Made by a program: the position numbers and the translations under genes
In this document: positions 1 to 11,758 of the stretch, piece after piece
Layout of the letters: each line of letters starts with the position of its first letter
Numbering within the stretch: the first letter of the stretch is position 1
The notes under the pieces: generated by a model
Seen by the model: the letters and a program-made list of their open reading frames with translations, nothing else
Databases searched by the model: none
What the model was told of the DNA's origin: nothing
Assembly (NCBI RefSeq): GCF_000204055.1
Contig: NW_006768869.1
Coordinates: 22,068 to 86,067 of the forward strand
Source of the DNA: Melampsora larici-populina 98AG31
Taxonomy: Eukaryota; Basidiomycota; Pucciniomycetes; Pucciniales; Melampsoraceae
DNA length: 64,000 nt
Direction: 5' to 3'

Positions 1-715
1 CACCGCACGATCACTGAGTGATCGTGCGGTGTAGAAGTCCGGGCCGGGGCCTGGGACAGTCTAGGCCCCGGGATCTACCGCACGATCACCGAGTGATCGT
101 GCGGTGGGGTCACCTAGCAGCCGCTAGGTGGCCTTACTTTTGAAGTGAGGCCACCTAGCACGTGGCATATTCGATTGAATAGGCCACCTAGGCCTGTTAG
201 GTGGCCTTGCCTTAAAAGTAAGGCCACCTAGCGTCTAGCGGCTGCTAGGTGACCACACCGCACGATCACTGACTGATTGTGCGGTGTGCAAGCCCGGGCC
301 GGGGCCTGGGACAGTCTAGGCCCTGGCAACTACCGCACAATCACTCGGTGATTGTGCGGTAGATGCGTAGGCCACCTGAGCCTACTAGGTGGCCTATTCA
401 ATCGAGTAGGCCACCTGCTAGGTGGCCTTACCTTAAAAGTAAGGCCACCTAGCGGTTAGGTGGCCTGATGAATTGATCAGGCCACCTAGCGGCTGCTAGG
501 TGGTCCCACCGCACGATCACCGAGTGATCGTGCGGTGGAGAAGGCTGGCCGGGGCCTAGGAAAGTCCAGGCCCCGGTAGCTACCGCACAATCACCCGGTG
601 ATCGTGCGGTAGGTGGCTGCGTCATCGCACAATCACCAGGTGATCGTGCGATGGCTAGGTCAATTGACCGCTAGGTGACCTAGCCACCTAGCGGTTAATG
701 GGTTGATCGAATCGA
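1..715. repeat. GC-rich array of nested short palindromes (hairpin array A)
   Basis: The stretch is built almost entirely from short inverted repeats. The commonest is a 31-nt palindrome, perfect at 1-31, with core GATCAC/GTGATC and outer arms CACCGC/GCGGTG. About seven versions occur, near 1, 77, 254, 331, 507, 581 and 624. Between them lie GCCACCTA/TAGGTGGC hairpins, pairs of CCGGGGCCT and AGGCCCCGG, and short AAGTAAGGCC-type stems. Larger inverted repeats enclose the small ones: the segment near 107-165 pairs with 190-255. The array reaches the window edge, so its left limit is unknown. I see no gene. The same modules recur at 41815-42790. What is seen is the symmetry; any role is unknown. 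Confidence 0.9.
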
Positions 716-1424
716 TCAACCCTCCTACCTCCAACTCCATCCACCACTTCACCCACCTCAAACAACCTGAACCACCTGCTCTGTCTCGACCTCCGAAACC
801 CAACGAGTGAAATCACGCCATTGGAAATCGACTTTGCAGCAAATCGGAGGAAGGACACCAAGTGGCATGTGGTTTCATCTAACTCAAAAACTTATGTTAT
901 CAAAGGAACTTGACTTTCACTAACTTTTTGATTCTTTTCTCTGTCCTTTTCAATGATCTTTTCTTTATTTTTAGGTTGCAAATCATCTTCTTCATCATCA
1001 TCAAAGAAAATCAAATCAGTCAAATCATCATTCATCTTTTATAATCTCATCAAAAGAAAAACAACCAAATCAAATTATTTCAATTATCAAATTGGTTTCA
1101 TTTTACATCTTTTATATAATCATCAAGAGAAGCTTAACAACATCACAGCACTTAAATCATCAACTCTGTTTCATTTTATCTCTTTTATAATCTCAACAAA
1201 AGAAGATTAACATTATCAAATTAGTTGAAAAACAATAATTTTTTCAAATAATTGTTAGAACATCAAATTGGTTTTATTTTATATCAAAAGAACATAAACA
1301 AAATCAAATCACTTTAATCATCCAAATTGCTTTATCTTTGATATTTTATAAAAACCTCAAAAGAATATCAACAAAATCAAATTGGTTGCTTCATCAAAAA
1401 AAATTTTTTATCAAAAGAACATAA
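716..1424. other. AT-rich stretch without a recognisable gene
   Basis: It runs from pyrimidine-rich DNA (716-780) into AT-rich sequence with loosely repeated ATCAAATTGGTTT and ATCATCAAAAGAA phrases. Similar phrases return at 7255-7530, beyond the CACTA element, so this is probably the DNA that element inserted into. The 85-codon open frame here is low-complexity and unconvincing. Confidence 0.5.
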
Positions 1425-1975
1425 CACTACACCAAAGTACATCTTTTCTGTACAGTTTAGAAAAGTGTACATGTCATAGAAAACTACATTATTTTTATAT
1501 GCTGCTTTGAAAGTATTGGAAATCAATCATGACCAATCTTTCTCCAGAGTACATGCATCAACAACACTATATGAGCTGTGCAACGTCTGGTGCAACAATG
1601 TGCGTAGTTCAAACTGGGAAAATTAATTGGTGATATATTCATGCCTGCGTGATTCATTTTATGTGAATACTTGTATGTACATGTAGTTATGAAAGACTAT
1701 TGAATAATATCAATCTTGAAAACTTTAGATGAGAGCGCATAATTGTGACTTCAATGATCTACATCGCCTCAATTAATAAAAAGTGATAAAAGGGAATAAG
1801 TAACGAGTTGAATGAGTCCTTCCGGATGTTCTACGTTGTCATGCAGCATAATTCTGGTAAGAGACATCTTTAGTTGATTGCTGAGCTGTTTATCATTGAT
1901 TCAACTAATCACATTATTTTGCTGACAAACTATTCACAGTCACATGTATCATCTGACTACAGGCAAGGCCGCCAC

Positions 1976-2265
1976 AGATACGGTACTGGTATCGTATCGG
2001 CAATACCAGTACCGTACCCGGCTGTTCGATACCTTACAATCCAGTATCTGGTAGAGTACTCGGCTCCGGGTACGATACCAAGAACCGTATCGTACTCACC
2101 GATACCTATGTTGGCCCACAAGGGGTACCGTATTGCTTCCTGCAGAGCGATACGGTACGGTATCGGTATCGTACGATGAGGCGACGATACGGTACGATAC
2201 CGTATCGTCAACAATAAAGAAGGATACAAACTAGTACCGTACCTCCAATTTGGTTACTAGTACCG
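1976..2265. repeat. Left subterminal GGTATC/GATACC motif cluster of the hAT element
   Basis: The short motifs GGTATCGTA, TACGATACC and GGTACGATACC occur in both orientations every 10 to 25 bp. hAT transposases are known to bind repeated subterminal motifs, so these are candidate binding sites by inference. The mirrored cluster is at 6225-6485. Confidence 0.6.
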
Positions 2266-2380
2266 AGTTTTCAAGCGATACACATAATTTCAAGAAAGAA
2301 AAGAAAGCGGGAGTGTGAAGGCATGGAGAGGACAAAGATGAAAGAATTAATAAAAGAAAACAAATTTGTTCCTAGACATT

Positions 2381-5300
2381 TCATCCCCTCCTGTGTCGCG
2401 CAGCTTTGTCCTTTGCAATGCAATCCGCCATTACTTCTTCTGCCATTGAAAACTTTCCTTTCATCTTTACTCCTTGCACAGACCACAAACGCCCCCCAAC
2501 CGAGCGTTCAATTGTTCTTGGCTTGAGCACCATTCGATCCTGTGAGCAAACATCAGCCGAAGAAGAGAATGATCTCTCTACTGGACAGGCAGTGGCGCTG
2601 ATGGCCAGGTAGTCGCGTGCCAGTGAGCTTAAAACGGGATATTTGCCCTCGTTTACCTGCACAGAATACAATGACATCAATACAAATGTTGGTTGAAATG
2701 AAAGAGAAACGAGAGGAAAACATACCCTCCACCATTCCAGAGCAAGATGTGGGTTTTCAGCCACCTCAGCTGAAGGATCCTCGGCCATCTCTAGATATGA
2801 TCGTAGTTCATTGGCCGTGTTCCGGCGATTTCTTTCTTTATGCTTGCGGAATTCCTCATCATCTTCTCCTAACTTCTTGCTTTGACCTACAGTATTAGTA
2901 ATGAGTGCGTTTGCATGAGCTCCAAGATCCTCCTTTTCAGCTTTGCGTCGAGAGTATGCCACTTCTATCAGCTCCTTTGCCAATGCCGTCTCGGTGGCAG
3001 AAGCTCCAAATGCGAACTCAAAATAATCTAAGCGGAGGCTTGGATGCAATACCGTTGCGAGAATGATGACGTGAGACCCTAAAGCTTCCTTGAGATATGA
3101 TTTGACTCGCACCAGCATGGCGTGGTACATGGGGAAAAGGGGTTCGGCTCGAGATTGAGTGGTGTCGATTTTCTTTTGAATAATCTTCTGGAGTTTGACG
3201 TACTCGCGTATAATGAGTGATGCTGTCGGTCCGTCTTGTTCGAAAAACTTTGTTAAGTTTTCAAACTCCTACAAAACGTCATTAGAAACGTCATTAGTGT
3301 GAGAAATAGATTAAAACGAGAAGGACAACAGAGAGAAATAGATTAAAACGAGAAGGACAACAGAGAGAAATAGATTAAAACGAGAAGGACAACAGACTCA
3401 CCTGAAGAAGCTCCATTAGGTCTCTTACTTGTCGCCATTCGTCGGGGGATATCATGACTTTATTGAATATCCCTCGAGGTCTATGGATATCAGGAGCTAG
3501 GACCGTCTCGGCAGCTCGACTACTGTTCCCTCGACGTGATGGTTCCATCTGATCATCTTTCAGAATCTGATCAATGACCTACCAAAACAGATGATTGTCA
3601 GGTCAGGTTGATTTTTTGATGAAAGGCAATAGTTTAAAAAAACCAAATCTGTACATACCTCTCGAGCGTTGTATAAAGTACTCCAGCACTGGAGCTTGAT
3701 ATTCCATCGAATACCGTAGCCAGGAATCGGTCTTGGGAGGCTTTCGGATAGCTTAGCTTTACTGACAGCGTCAAAAAGCATACACATCACCGCAGAGCCT
3801 CCGATCTTACGCCCTACAAGATCAAGCTGACAAACCAAGAAAGGCAATGCGTCAGTTAAAGATATCGTAAATCAGGTATAGAAGATAATCAATTACTTTG
3901 GTGGTGAGTAAGTGTACCGCATTGGCTTCGTTCCTATCGGTCGCAGCTACTTCCGCTTGTTCATGCGGTCCATCAATCACATCGTACCAACCAGCGGTTG
4001 GTTCAGAAGCTTTCAGGTCGAGATCGTCAACTTCGCCGTCGTCTGAGTCAGAATCCGCTTCGGTAGCCTCGGTAGCCTCGCCCTCACCACTTTCATCTTC
4101 CTCTACCACGGTTTGTAAAGTGTTGATTGGAACTGGGAAATCACCTAGCATGGTGGATTTTACCAGAGGTGGTGGTGGTGCCTGGATACCAAGCGCTTGG
4201 AGGCCTGCGTTGACGATTAGTGCTAGCTTGTGGCACACACATCGTACTCGTTTGGTCTTGTGATCCCAATTGAACTTCTCGTTTCGATCCTGGGCGTATT
4301 TACTCAGCCTGACCTGCATGGCTTCGGCCAGCGTGTTGTTATTGCTTCCGGAGTCATGGGTATGAGCTAACATGTGGTTATCAAAAAGAAATAAATAAAT
4401 CACAATGAAGGTTAGAGATACGAGAGAAAAAGTAGGAAAAGAGAGATCAGACTTATCTTTGTGTGTAATCCGTGTTTTGTCAAGAGATTTATCAACGGCT
4501 CTGCAAGCCATTCCCCTTTATGATGCCATGCAATCAGTTTGAGTGCAAAATGGCGAGTGACGAAGGTCCATTGGGCAGTAATGTAAGTAACGCTGGCACC
4601 GATAAACCCGTAGCGATTGCCCTTTGTAGTCCAAGCATCGTAAATCAGACCAAAGGAGCTGGTAAGGGACTAACATAAGATAAAACAATGTTAATCAAGG
4701 AATAAAAAGAAATGATGAATGAAAAATATGAGCTCACCTTGAGTTCTCCGATCACTGATGCTCGTAAATCAAGGTAAGCCTCATGGGCAAACCGGGCAAC
4801 CCACGTCCTTCCAAAGATTTGAGCGTTGGGGTTGGCGTATCGAAAACAAGCCCGTAGATAAACATCCTCCACGCGAGCCCACGGTTGGGCAGTCCTGATG
4901 ACCCACATGCCGAGCAATTGATTCAGAGTTTGATTATCAAATTTGGTTACCTTCTGAGCGTAAGCAATGATTGAGGTCTGTCCACCTTCACCAGTTGACG
5001 CTTTTGCTTGCTCGGCACGCTGCTTGGTAATCGTTAGTGGTAAGATGCAACCTTGGTCAATGGCATCCTGCCTCTTCTTACAACCAGGCTTTCCTGACTT
5101 TCGATCTTGCTTCGAACCGTCTCGATGAGTCCACATGTTCGAAGTCAATCCTTGAAAAGGAGACACTTCCGCTTCACAGTATCGACAAACGTAATACGAG
5201 CATTCCCCCGGTTTCTATGATCAATCAAAGAAAAGGGAGATATGTGAGAATTTAACATCATAGATAAGATAAGATTTGGGATTGAATAAAAACAAAAGTT

Positions 5301-5848
5301 TAGATTGATACACAGGCACTTACATCATTTTTGCCCTGGACTTTGTCTGGCAAGTAATAATTGGGGAGAGGATCGAATGCTGGTTTTTTTTTCTTGCTTT
5401 TCGAAGTTTTCTTCGTCACCTTATCATTTTCACCATCGGAATCTTGGATCAAGTCGATTTCAAGACGCAATTGTGAGCTATCTGAGACTTGAGGCGGCTG
5501 AGTATTTGATGACTTTGAAGCTTGCTTCTTTGATGGACGTTTTTGACTGGAAACAGAAGGTCGAGATTTTTTCGTAGCTGTGCCTTTCCCTTTGGAAACA
5601 CCAGAAACTTCTGAGCGAGGGTGTTTTGATGGATCCTGAGTGTCGGATGAATTGGATTGATGTTCCTCTTCATCTTCATAGGTTTCATCGACACCCCGTT
5701 TACGCTTGGATGAACCTGAAGGGACTGGAGTGGAATCTTTCTGGCGACACATGGAAAGGCGAGAGTCGGAAGGAGACGCTAGCAGGGAAGATGACGTGCA
5801 TGAGGGAGATGGTCGCGTACTGCAACGAGGTTGTTGATCGGAAGCCAT
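2381..5848 (-). CDS. hAT-family transposase with BED zinc finger, multi-exon
   Basis: This is a cut-and-paste transposase read from 5848 down to 2381 over several exons. The N-terminal part (5848-5300) is a charged, Ser/Lys-rich disordered tail. A BED-type finger follows near 5200-5100 (CRYCEAEV, then THRDG). The hAT core follows: the block IYDAWTTKGNRYGFIGASV near 4650, DSGSNN and RCVCHKLALIVNA near 4350-4220, and an acidic insert near 4130-4000. The C-terminal dimerisation region near 2680-2520 includes KYPVLSSLARDYLAISATAC and PVERSFSSSADVCS. An in-frame 72-bp intron splits EWWR from VNEGKYPVL (about 2670-2742). I saw no obvious premature stop in the core, so it may be intact, but I did not settle every splice site. 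The ATG at 5846-5848 opens the longest frame. Confidence 0.8.
3301..3396. repeat. Three tandem copies of a 32-bp unit in a hAT intron
   Basis: The unit GAGAAATAGATTAAAACGAG plus AAGGACAACAGA starts at 3301, 3333 and 3365 with almost no differences. It lies in a non-coding gap between transposase exons. Confidence 0.85.
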
Positions 5849-6224
5849 TTGTGAAAACGAGACAATGTATCTAAGACTAGAGTAAAAGTTAGGAAAGCGG
5901 GAAATTTGAAAGACACAATTCAGTAGTGAGTGGAAACAGCACGCAAAAGAATAAGATGAATGGGAGGACTAGTTAGAAGTGAGAGAAAAGGGATTGGGAA
6001 CGTACCTGTTCATATACCCCCTGGCCACACGTTTCCATCGCCATTTTTCAAGATAATGAAGTATCATTATAACGTTCGAACTAGTTAATTGAAGGCAGGA
6101 TTGAGTGGTGAATGTCCCAATGCAGGACAGCTACGAAGGAAGGGGATCAGATCACTTACCAATCGGTCGATGTATGGTTTCGTGGGCGGAAGGGTCGAGA
6201 TCTTGTTGGAAGTGTCAATCCTGG

Positions 6225-6485
6225 CACCTACACAAATCGAGTACCGTAGCCGTTTAGGGGTTACGGTTCCAGTACCGTATCCTCATCCGGATACCCTGAA
6301 TTCAGAGTAGCCGGTATCGTACTGTAGGCCGGGTACGATACTGAATACCGTACCCTGCGCGGCGATACCGCCAAAAATCACCTTGGGTATCGTAGCCGTA
6401 GCGCGGGTACGATACCCAGGGTACGATACCCGAGGTTCCGGATACGGTGCCCCACGATACCAATACTGGTATTGTATCTGTGGCG
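6225..6485. repeat. Right subterminal GGTATC/GATACC motif cluster of the hAT element
   Basis: This is the counterpart of 1976-2265, with repeated GGTACGATACC, GGTATCGTAGCC and GATACCCGAGG words just inside the right terminus. The two clusters share words rather than a long alignment, as expected for multiple binding sites. Confidence 0.6.
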
Positions 6486-7252
6486 GCCTTGCTACAGGGT
6501 CTATTTATGCACTACGTATTGGCCTTACATCAGAAAAAGCTGGTTCAGTGCTACTGTATTAGCTACACAAGATAGATTGTGTTATCTTTTATTTTACGTT
6601 TATCCACCAGACTATCTGAACACTCTATGTTGTCAACACCACAGTTTGTATTCTGATTGCATTTTGTACCACTCATATTATGGTCCAATGGCTTGTACGC
6701 GACTTTTATGCAAGTTTTTTACGTTCATCTTATCATTCTCAGTTCCAAAAATTTCGAAGAATGATAGCAATGATTGATATCTTGTCAGTGATGAAATTGT
6801 TTCTTTTTCATGTTACACTAGTCTAGTCTTGAAGATGTGTAGATGGGAAGAATTCCAAAATTAGTTGTACAGCCTATGAAATTGACCGTTAGGCTTCTTA
6901 TACCTCAGGTAACACTACCAGCGAAGTTGTCTCATTATAGATCGAGCAAAAATGTTTTCAACATTGATCTTATTCAATAGTCTTTCATCACTACATGTAT
7001 ATACAAGTATTCACGTGAAAGGAATCACGCAGGCATGAATATATCACCAATTAATTTTCCCAGTTTGAACTACACACACTGTTGCACCAGACGTTGCACA
7101 GCTCATATAGTGTTGTTGATGCATGTACTCTGGAGAAAGATTGGTCATGATTGATTTCCAATACTTTCAAAGCAGCATATAAAAATAATGTAGTTTTCTA
7201 TGACATGTACACTTTTCTAAACCGTACAGAAAAGATGTACTTTGGTGTAGTG

Positions 7253-7660
7253 TAAACAAATTCAACTCACTTGAATCATCCAATTCTTTTTATTTTATAT
7301 TTTTTATCTTTCATAATCTCATCAGAACAAGGTCAACAAAATCAAATTAGTAGAATCATCAAATTGGTTTTATTTTTCTAAATTTATAATCTCATTCAAA
7401 AAAAGAACATAAACAAAAACCAATCACTTAATTCATCAATTTTTTTTTTTTTTACTTTTATAATCTCTTCAAAACAAGATCAACAAAATCAAAAGAGTTG
7501 ATTCATCAAATTTATTTTAATTTTTTACTTATTTTTGTCACTCAATTTTTCAAATTTATTTTCCACTTTATTTCTTGAGTTTCTCATATTCTTATCTTTG
7601 AAACCATCAAATAAAAGTGATAACCTAGAAACATTTTCAAAAAGTCAATACCTCATAGAT
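7253..7660. other. AT-rich stretch without a gene
   Basis: TCATCAAATTGGTTTTATTT-like phrases and T-runs match the style of 950-1424. It lies between the right end of the CACTA element and the start codon at 7661 and could hold the promoter of the next gene. No specific element can be defended. Confidence 0.4.
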
Positions 7661-10658
7661 ATGCCTTTTGAGAACCGTCCATCCCCTCCTCACTTGAACT
7701 TCAGTGAGGAGAAAAGTCAGGCCTCCTCTGTAGACTCTGATTCTGACCAGGACGAACTCGAGATGAAGAATAACCCCGCCTCACAGCCGAAATTTCCTGC
7801 TCCGAGTTTCCAAGCTTTCTCTCAAGCACCTTCGGTTCCAGGTCCTCTTGATGCTGTTCAAAAAGTTGGATTATCCGATCACGAAGTCCAGGAAATCTCA
7901 AAGGAAGAATATTGCCGGAATGTGAACTCGACTTCGGCCATCCTCAAGGAACAGCTTAAAGTTGCCGGTCTTCCTCCTCGAGTTTATGATTTGATCGAAC
8001 AAGCTGGAAAGGAATGTGATAACGCTTTTGAAGGTTGATATTGATCATTTAATTCTTTCTTTTTGGGTGCTTTCTGACCCCTTTTCTTTTGCAGACTTAG
8101 AGCGAGGAACACGTCCACCAACTCGACCCAATGTGAAGGTCATCTGGATTCAAGATGACTCCCCGCCTCCGCCCAACCAAAGGCGTTCTGAACGTACCCG
8201 CGAAGACGCTCCCAGCTACTCCGGCACTCAGATGCGCTCGAAACGGACCCGTTTGAATCTTAGCTCGAAACCCAAGGACCCCATCAATGATCATGATTCG
8301 AATGAGGATGCCAAAGGAGACGATGATTCGAATTCTGGTGGCCATGAGGACGAGGAAGAAGGAAAATCAAATGATGAAGTTGTTCAACACAAATCTCAAA
8401 ATGAAAAAGAACCAGCAGAAGAACAAGATCAAGACAAACTTTCAACCTCAGATGAACTAGATATTCCCCCGGTCAAATTATCTCAAAAATCTCTACGGAA
8501 AGGAGTCATTCGATCAACCTCATCAGACTTAGATGGAGAACCAATCTCCTCACCTCTTTTGTCTCCACCACCTGTCCCGGAACCTTCTCCTGGCCCATCT
8601 TCCGAACTTGAGGATGAGGAATTAGGGTTAGGGATAATCAGGGAGACCCAAACCTCACCGGCTCCTGATCAATCTCCGGCTCACAAAAAATCTCAGGTTC
8701 CCGAACAGTCATTAGCTCCCAAACAGTCATTAGCTCCCGAACAGTCTCTGGCTCCTGAACGCTCTCCGGCTCCCGAACGCTCTCCGGCTCCCGAACGCTC
8801 TCCGGCGCCCGAATGCTCTCCGGCTCCCGAACGCTCTCCGGCTCCGGTTCCCGAAAGATCCTCTGATCTGCCTTCAAGATTGCCTGCAGATGTTAATACA
8901 TTACCTGCAGAAGTTCTCGGCGACCACCATCCGGTCACCACGGAGGCATCCGAACGTAATACCAGCGACGTGGGACCTGGTTCGAACCGTAATGAAGATA
9001 TAGAAATGGAGGTTGGATCCCCGGTGGAACCAATTACTCAGCTCATCAAGAACCAAATTGGTCAGTTTGTATTTTACGTTTGGCCAGGTCATACTCAGGG
9101 TAAGAACTCTGTGAAAACACTATTTTAACTTTTCCTCTCTTTTTGACCATTCTTGTCTCTCATAGACACGAATGTCCAAGTCACACCATGTGAAGACAAA
9201 ATGGATCTAGACATTCCAGTCTTTGACTCAACTGAAGTGGCAACTATTCCAGCCAACTTGCCTCCCGCCATCTCGGAGACGGAATTTATCCTGAAGCATC
9301 AAGATGTTTTCTGTCAAAGTTTCACCAAATTTCCAGCCAAAAAGATGTCTTCAGCTACCTTTGCCAAAGGTAGAGACAGTGCTTTCAACTTGATCACCAT
9401 GAGGCTTGAACATATTCCTCTCTTGGAAAAGCCATCTTTCCAATTACCTCCGGGAACGTGTTTCTCGGGCAGCAAGATGTCCAATTCAGCATGGCTTGAA
9501 TTTGTTACTGAGCAAGGTTAGTGCATATGATTTATTGAACTTTGGTAAAATAAATCAACTGACATACCCTTTTGTCACAGGACTTCAATTCTTCACACCT
9601 GCTGAAGGTGAATTGCTGTTTAGCTCCGAAATATGGAGCCCTTCTTTGTTTCAAGATTCTTTCAATCCGGACCTGGATACAAAGTTATGGCCTTTTCACG
9701 TATGGCAGACTGTGCGGCCTATTGGATGTCCTTCCAAAAAGAAACGTCAAGAGGTTTCTAATTTATTTCAAGATGCTATTGCGGTGGCTGGGGATCAAGT
9801 CATTCACAAGAATACCTTTGAAGAAAACCCGGATGCTACTCCTTATGAAAATAGTTATAGATTTGTTTCTCATTTATTATTAACTCGTCCAGCCTTAGGC
9901 TCCAGTGGTGGCGGAGAAAATCTACTTCAGGCTCGTCAGGATCTCAATTAATTGCACACGAATCAGCAGTGGTCAAAGCTGGTACATTGAATAATCTTCA
10001 AAACTTTTCAGTCAGTGTTCACGATGTATCAATGGGGCTAGCTGTAATGGATTTACATTCAAAAATTCCTGAAAAAGCAACTGATACTGAGCAAAAACAA
10101 ATCAAAAAAGATATCAATAAGAAGATTGAAGAATTGAAGGAGGTTGGGTTTGCATGGGGTTCCTTGGCCGGTTTCATAACTAGTGGTGTTAAAGGATTAA
10201 TGTTGGCTTCAAGAGATAAGCATGTGCCAGTGGGCAATGTTATGGCAATCATCAAGGCTGCGGAAGAAATTCAAAAGTTGGAGAAGATTTGGTGCCGGAC
10301 TCATGATTACATTATGGGACTTTTGGTCAAAGGCTATTTCCCTCACAAGCGGTCAGTTCATCCTGGGAAATCAGTGTTTGGTGAAGTCAAGGTTCAAAAG
10401 ATTCAGCTGGCCATATGCCTGGCCTACGACATTGGATACTATTGGTCGGTGCAGGTACCAGGTATGACTTGTGCTATTCTTCCTAAAGCTTATATCCCTT
10501 TGGTGAAGATCAACAACACCAAGCTGACAGTTGTAGGGGAAGAGGAAGATGCAATGGATATTGAGTTAATGTTTTGTATCTTCTATGTTTTGTTTTCTTC
10601 TTTCGTCACCAAAATACTCTTATGTAAGCAATGTCAACTATCATTGGTTCTTGAGTGA
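7661..10658 (+). CDS. Unrecognised multi-exon protein with a PAERSP-type repeat
   Basis: Proposed exons are 7661-8033, 8095-9099, 9166-9516 and 9581 onward. All junctions use GT-AG and keep frame. The ATG at 7661 starts MPFENRPSPPH. The first half is disordered and rich in Ser, Pro and acidic residues; at about 8665-8850 it carries a degenerate APE(R/Q)S-type pentapeptide-like repeat. The second half looks folded, with blocks such as SETEFILKHQDVFCQSF, GLQFFTPAEGELLFSS and VGFAWGSLAGFITSG. I do not recognise a family. The frame closes at 9949, yet coding-like sequence continues in another frame from about 9880 to 10658 (LIAHESAVVKAGTLNN). Either a frameshift or an unseen intron lies there. 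It could be cargo of an unrecognised element. Confidence 0.5.
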
Positions 10659-11758
10659 TAAAACTTTCCGTGGTACAACCTTGTGTGAACCATATGATGA
10701 CATGTGAGATATGTAAACATACCAACTGTAAAATGTAAGGCTACATGTGTATACACCGTGTAATGGCTGACCACAACTCAGCCACCATTTGAGTGGAAGC
10801 ATTTAACCAGTCCTTTGTTCCCAGTTTCTTCTGATCTTATTATTATTTAATTCTGTTCTGTCCGCTTCCTTCAATTTGTTGAATCAACCAAGGTAATCCA
10901 TGTTTTTCCTTTGTCTTCCTGTCTGTTCTTTACTTCACCAAGATGAAGACAGATCATATAAGAAGATATATTATATCCTCAAGAAGAAATGGAAACTTGA
11001 AGAATCCACAAGAAGCCGAATCTCATTGAATGTAGATGAATAAATCAATCAATATTTCTCAAACATCTGTTCAATTCATTGCAAAAGAAGACTCATATAA
11101 TTCAAAACATTTACCTCTCATGATTTACTCACGAACAATTATTGAAGACGGTGGCACTTGAGATACATGCAGAGATGTTTATGTCTCGTGAAGGGCAGGG
11201 CAAGTGACTGAGGGGACCCCCAACTACCAGCCTAACCCTTTGCTAAATGTATCTCGGTGCTTCCTGATTTCAATCCTCAAGAAATTACTCAATACTCAAC
11301 TTCAAACAATGAATCATAAATGCAAATTAACTTATATCAAATGATTTACAGCTCACCGTTATCTCAATACTCAACTTCAAACAATGAATCATAAATGCAA
11401 ATTAACTTATATCAAATGATTTACAGCTCACCGTTATTCACATTGACTCATGGAAGACGGAAGTACTTGAGATACATGCAGAGATGTTTATGTCTCGTGA
11501 AGGGCAGGGCAAGTGACCGAGGGGACCCCCAACTACCAGCCTAACCCTTTGCTAAATGTATCTCAGTGCTTCCGCATTTCATTCCTCAAGAAATTACTCG
11601 ATACTTATTCATTCAATTATTCATTCATAAGATCTCACATTGAATCATTTCATACAACCAAAATTTTATTCACTTATTTCTTTGCATCCCCACACACATT
11701 CCAAAATATTCAAGTGTTGAACATACCATTAATCAAAGCAATGTTTTTTTCCCTGTAG
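10659..11758. repeat. Non-coding flank, duplicated in inverted orientation at 40137-41210
   Basis: This stretch upstream of the dioxygenase gene matches the complement of 40137-41210. Shared words include CTACATGTGTATACAC, GGCTGACCACAACTCAGCC and CATTTAACCAGTCCTTTGTT. Inside are two direct copies of a block containing GGGCAGGGCAAGTGAC and GGGGACCCCCAACTACCAGC (about 11150-11290 and 11450-11600), and the inverted copy also has two. The similarity fades at about 10655 and 41215, and I found no target duplication there. It probably includes the promoter of the dioxygenase gene. Confidence 0.7.
11288..11437. repeat. Tandem duplication, 75-bp unit, two copies
   Basis: The phrase CTCAATACTCAACTTCAAAC starts at 11288 and again at 11363. 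The following bases match to the end of the second copy, just before TTCACATTGACTC. Near-perfect identity suggests a recent duplication. Confidence 0.9.

Larger units (their letters stand above)
1964..6491 (-). mobile_element. hAT DNA transposon nested in the CACTA element
   Basis: The ends are inverted: CAAGGCCGCCACAGATAC at 1964 and its complement GTATCTGTGGCGGCCTTG ending at 6491. CAAGG fits the loose YARNG start of hAT termini. The flanks share the 7-bp direct repeat CTACAGG (1957-1963 and 6492-6498). hAT elements normally make 8 bp, so one position may have been lost. Both subterminal regions carry many GATACC/GGTATC motifs. The interior encodes one hAT transposase on the minus strand. 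Confidence 0.75.
1425..7252. mobile_element. CACTA-type DNA transposon, non-autonomous, carrying a nested hAT element
   Basis: The ends are inverted copies starting CACTACACCAAAGTACATCT at 1425 and ending with its complement at 7252. The inverted similarity continues for about 300 bp (1425-1730 against 6940-7252). TAA flanks both ends (1422-1424 and 7253-7255). CACTA termini with a 3-bp target duplication are the signature of the CACTA/EnSpm (CMC) superfamily. Without the hAT insert (1964-6491) the element is only about 1.3 kb with no transposase, so it is non-autonomous. The arms differ at many positions, so it is not recent. Confidence 0.75.

Noticed and set aside
1..715. CRISPR-like array
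   Set aside because: The repeats are palindromes with variable arms and irregular spacing, no constant spacer length, and the sequence is eukaryotic.
8638..8941. Minus-strand frames rich in Glu-Pro or Ser-Gly
   Set aside because: Antisense shadows of the repetitive PAERSP segment of the plus-strand gene.
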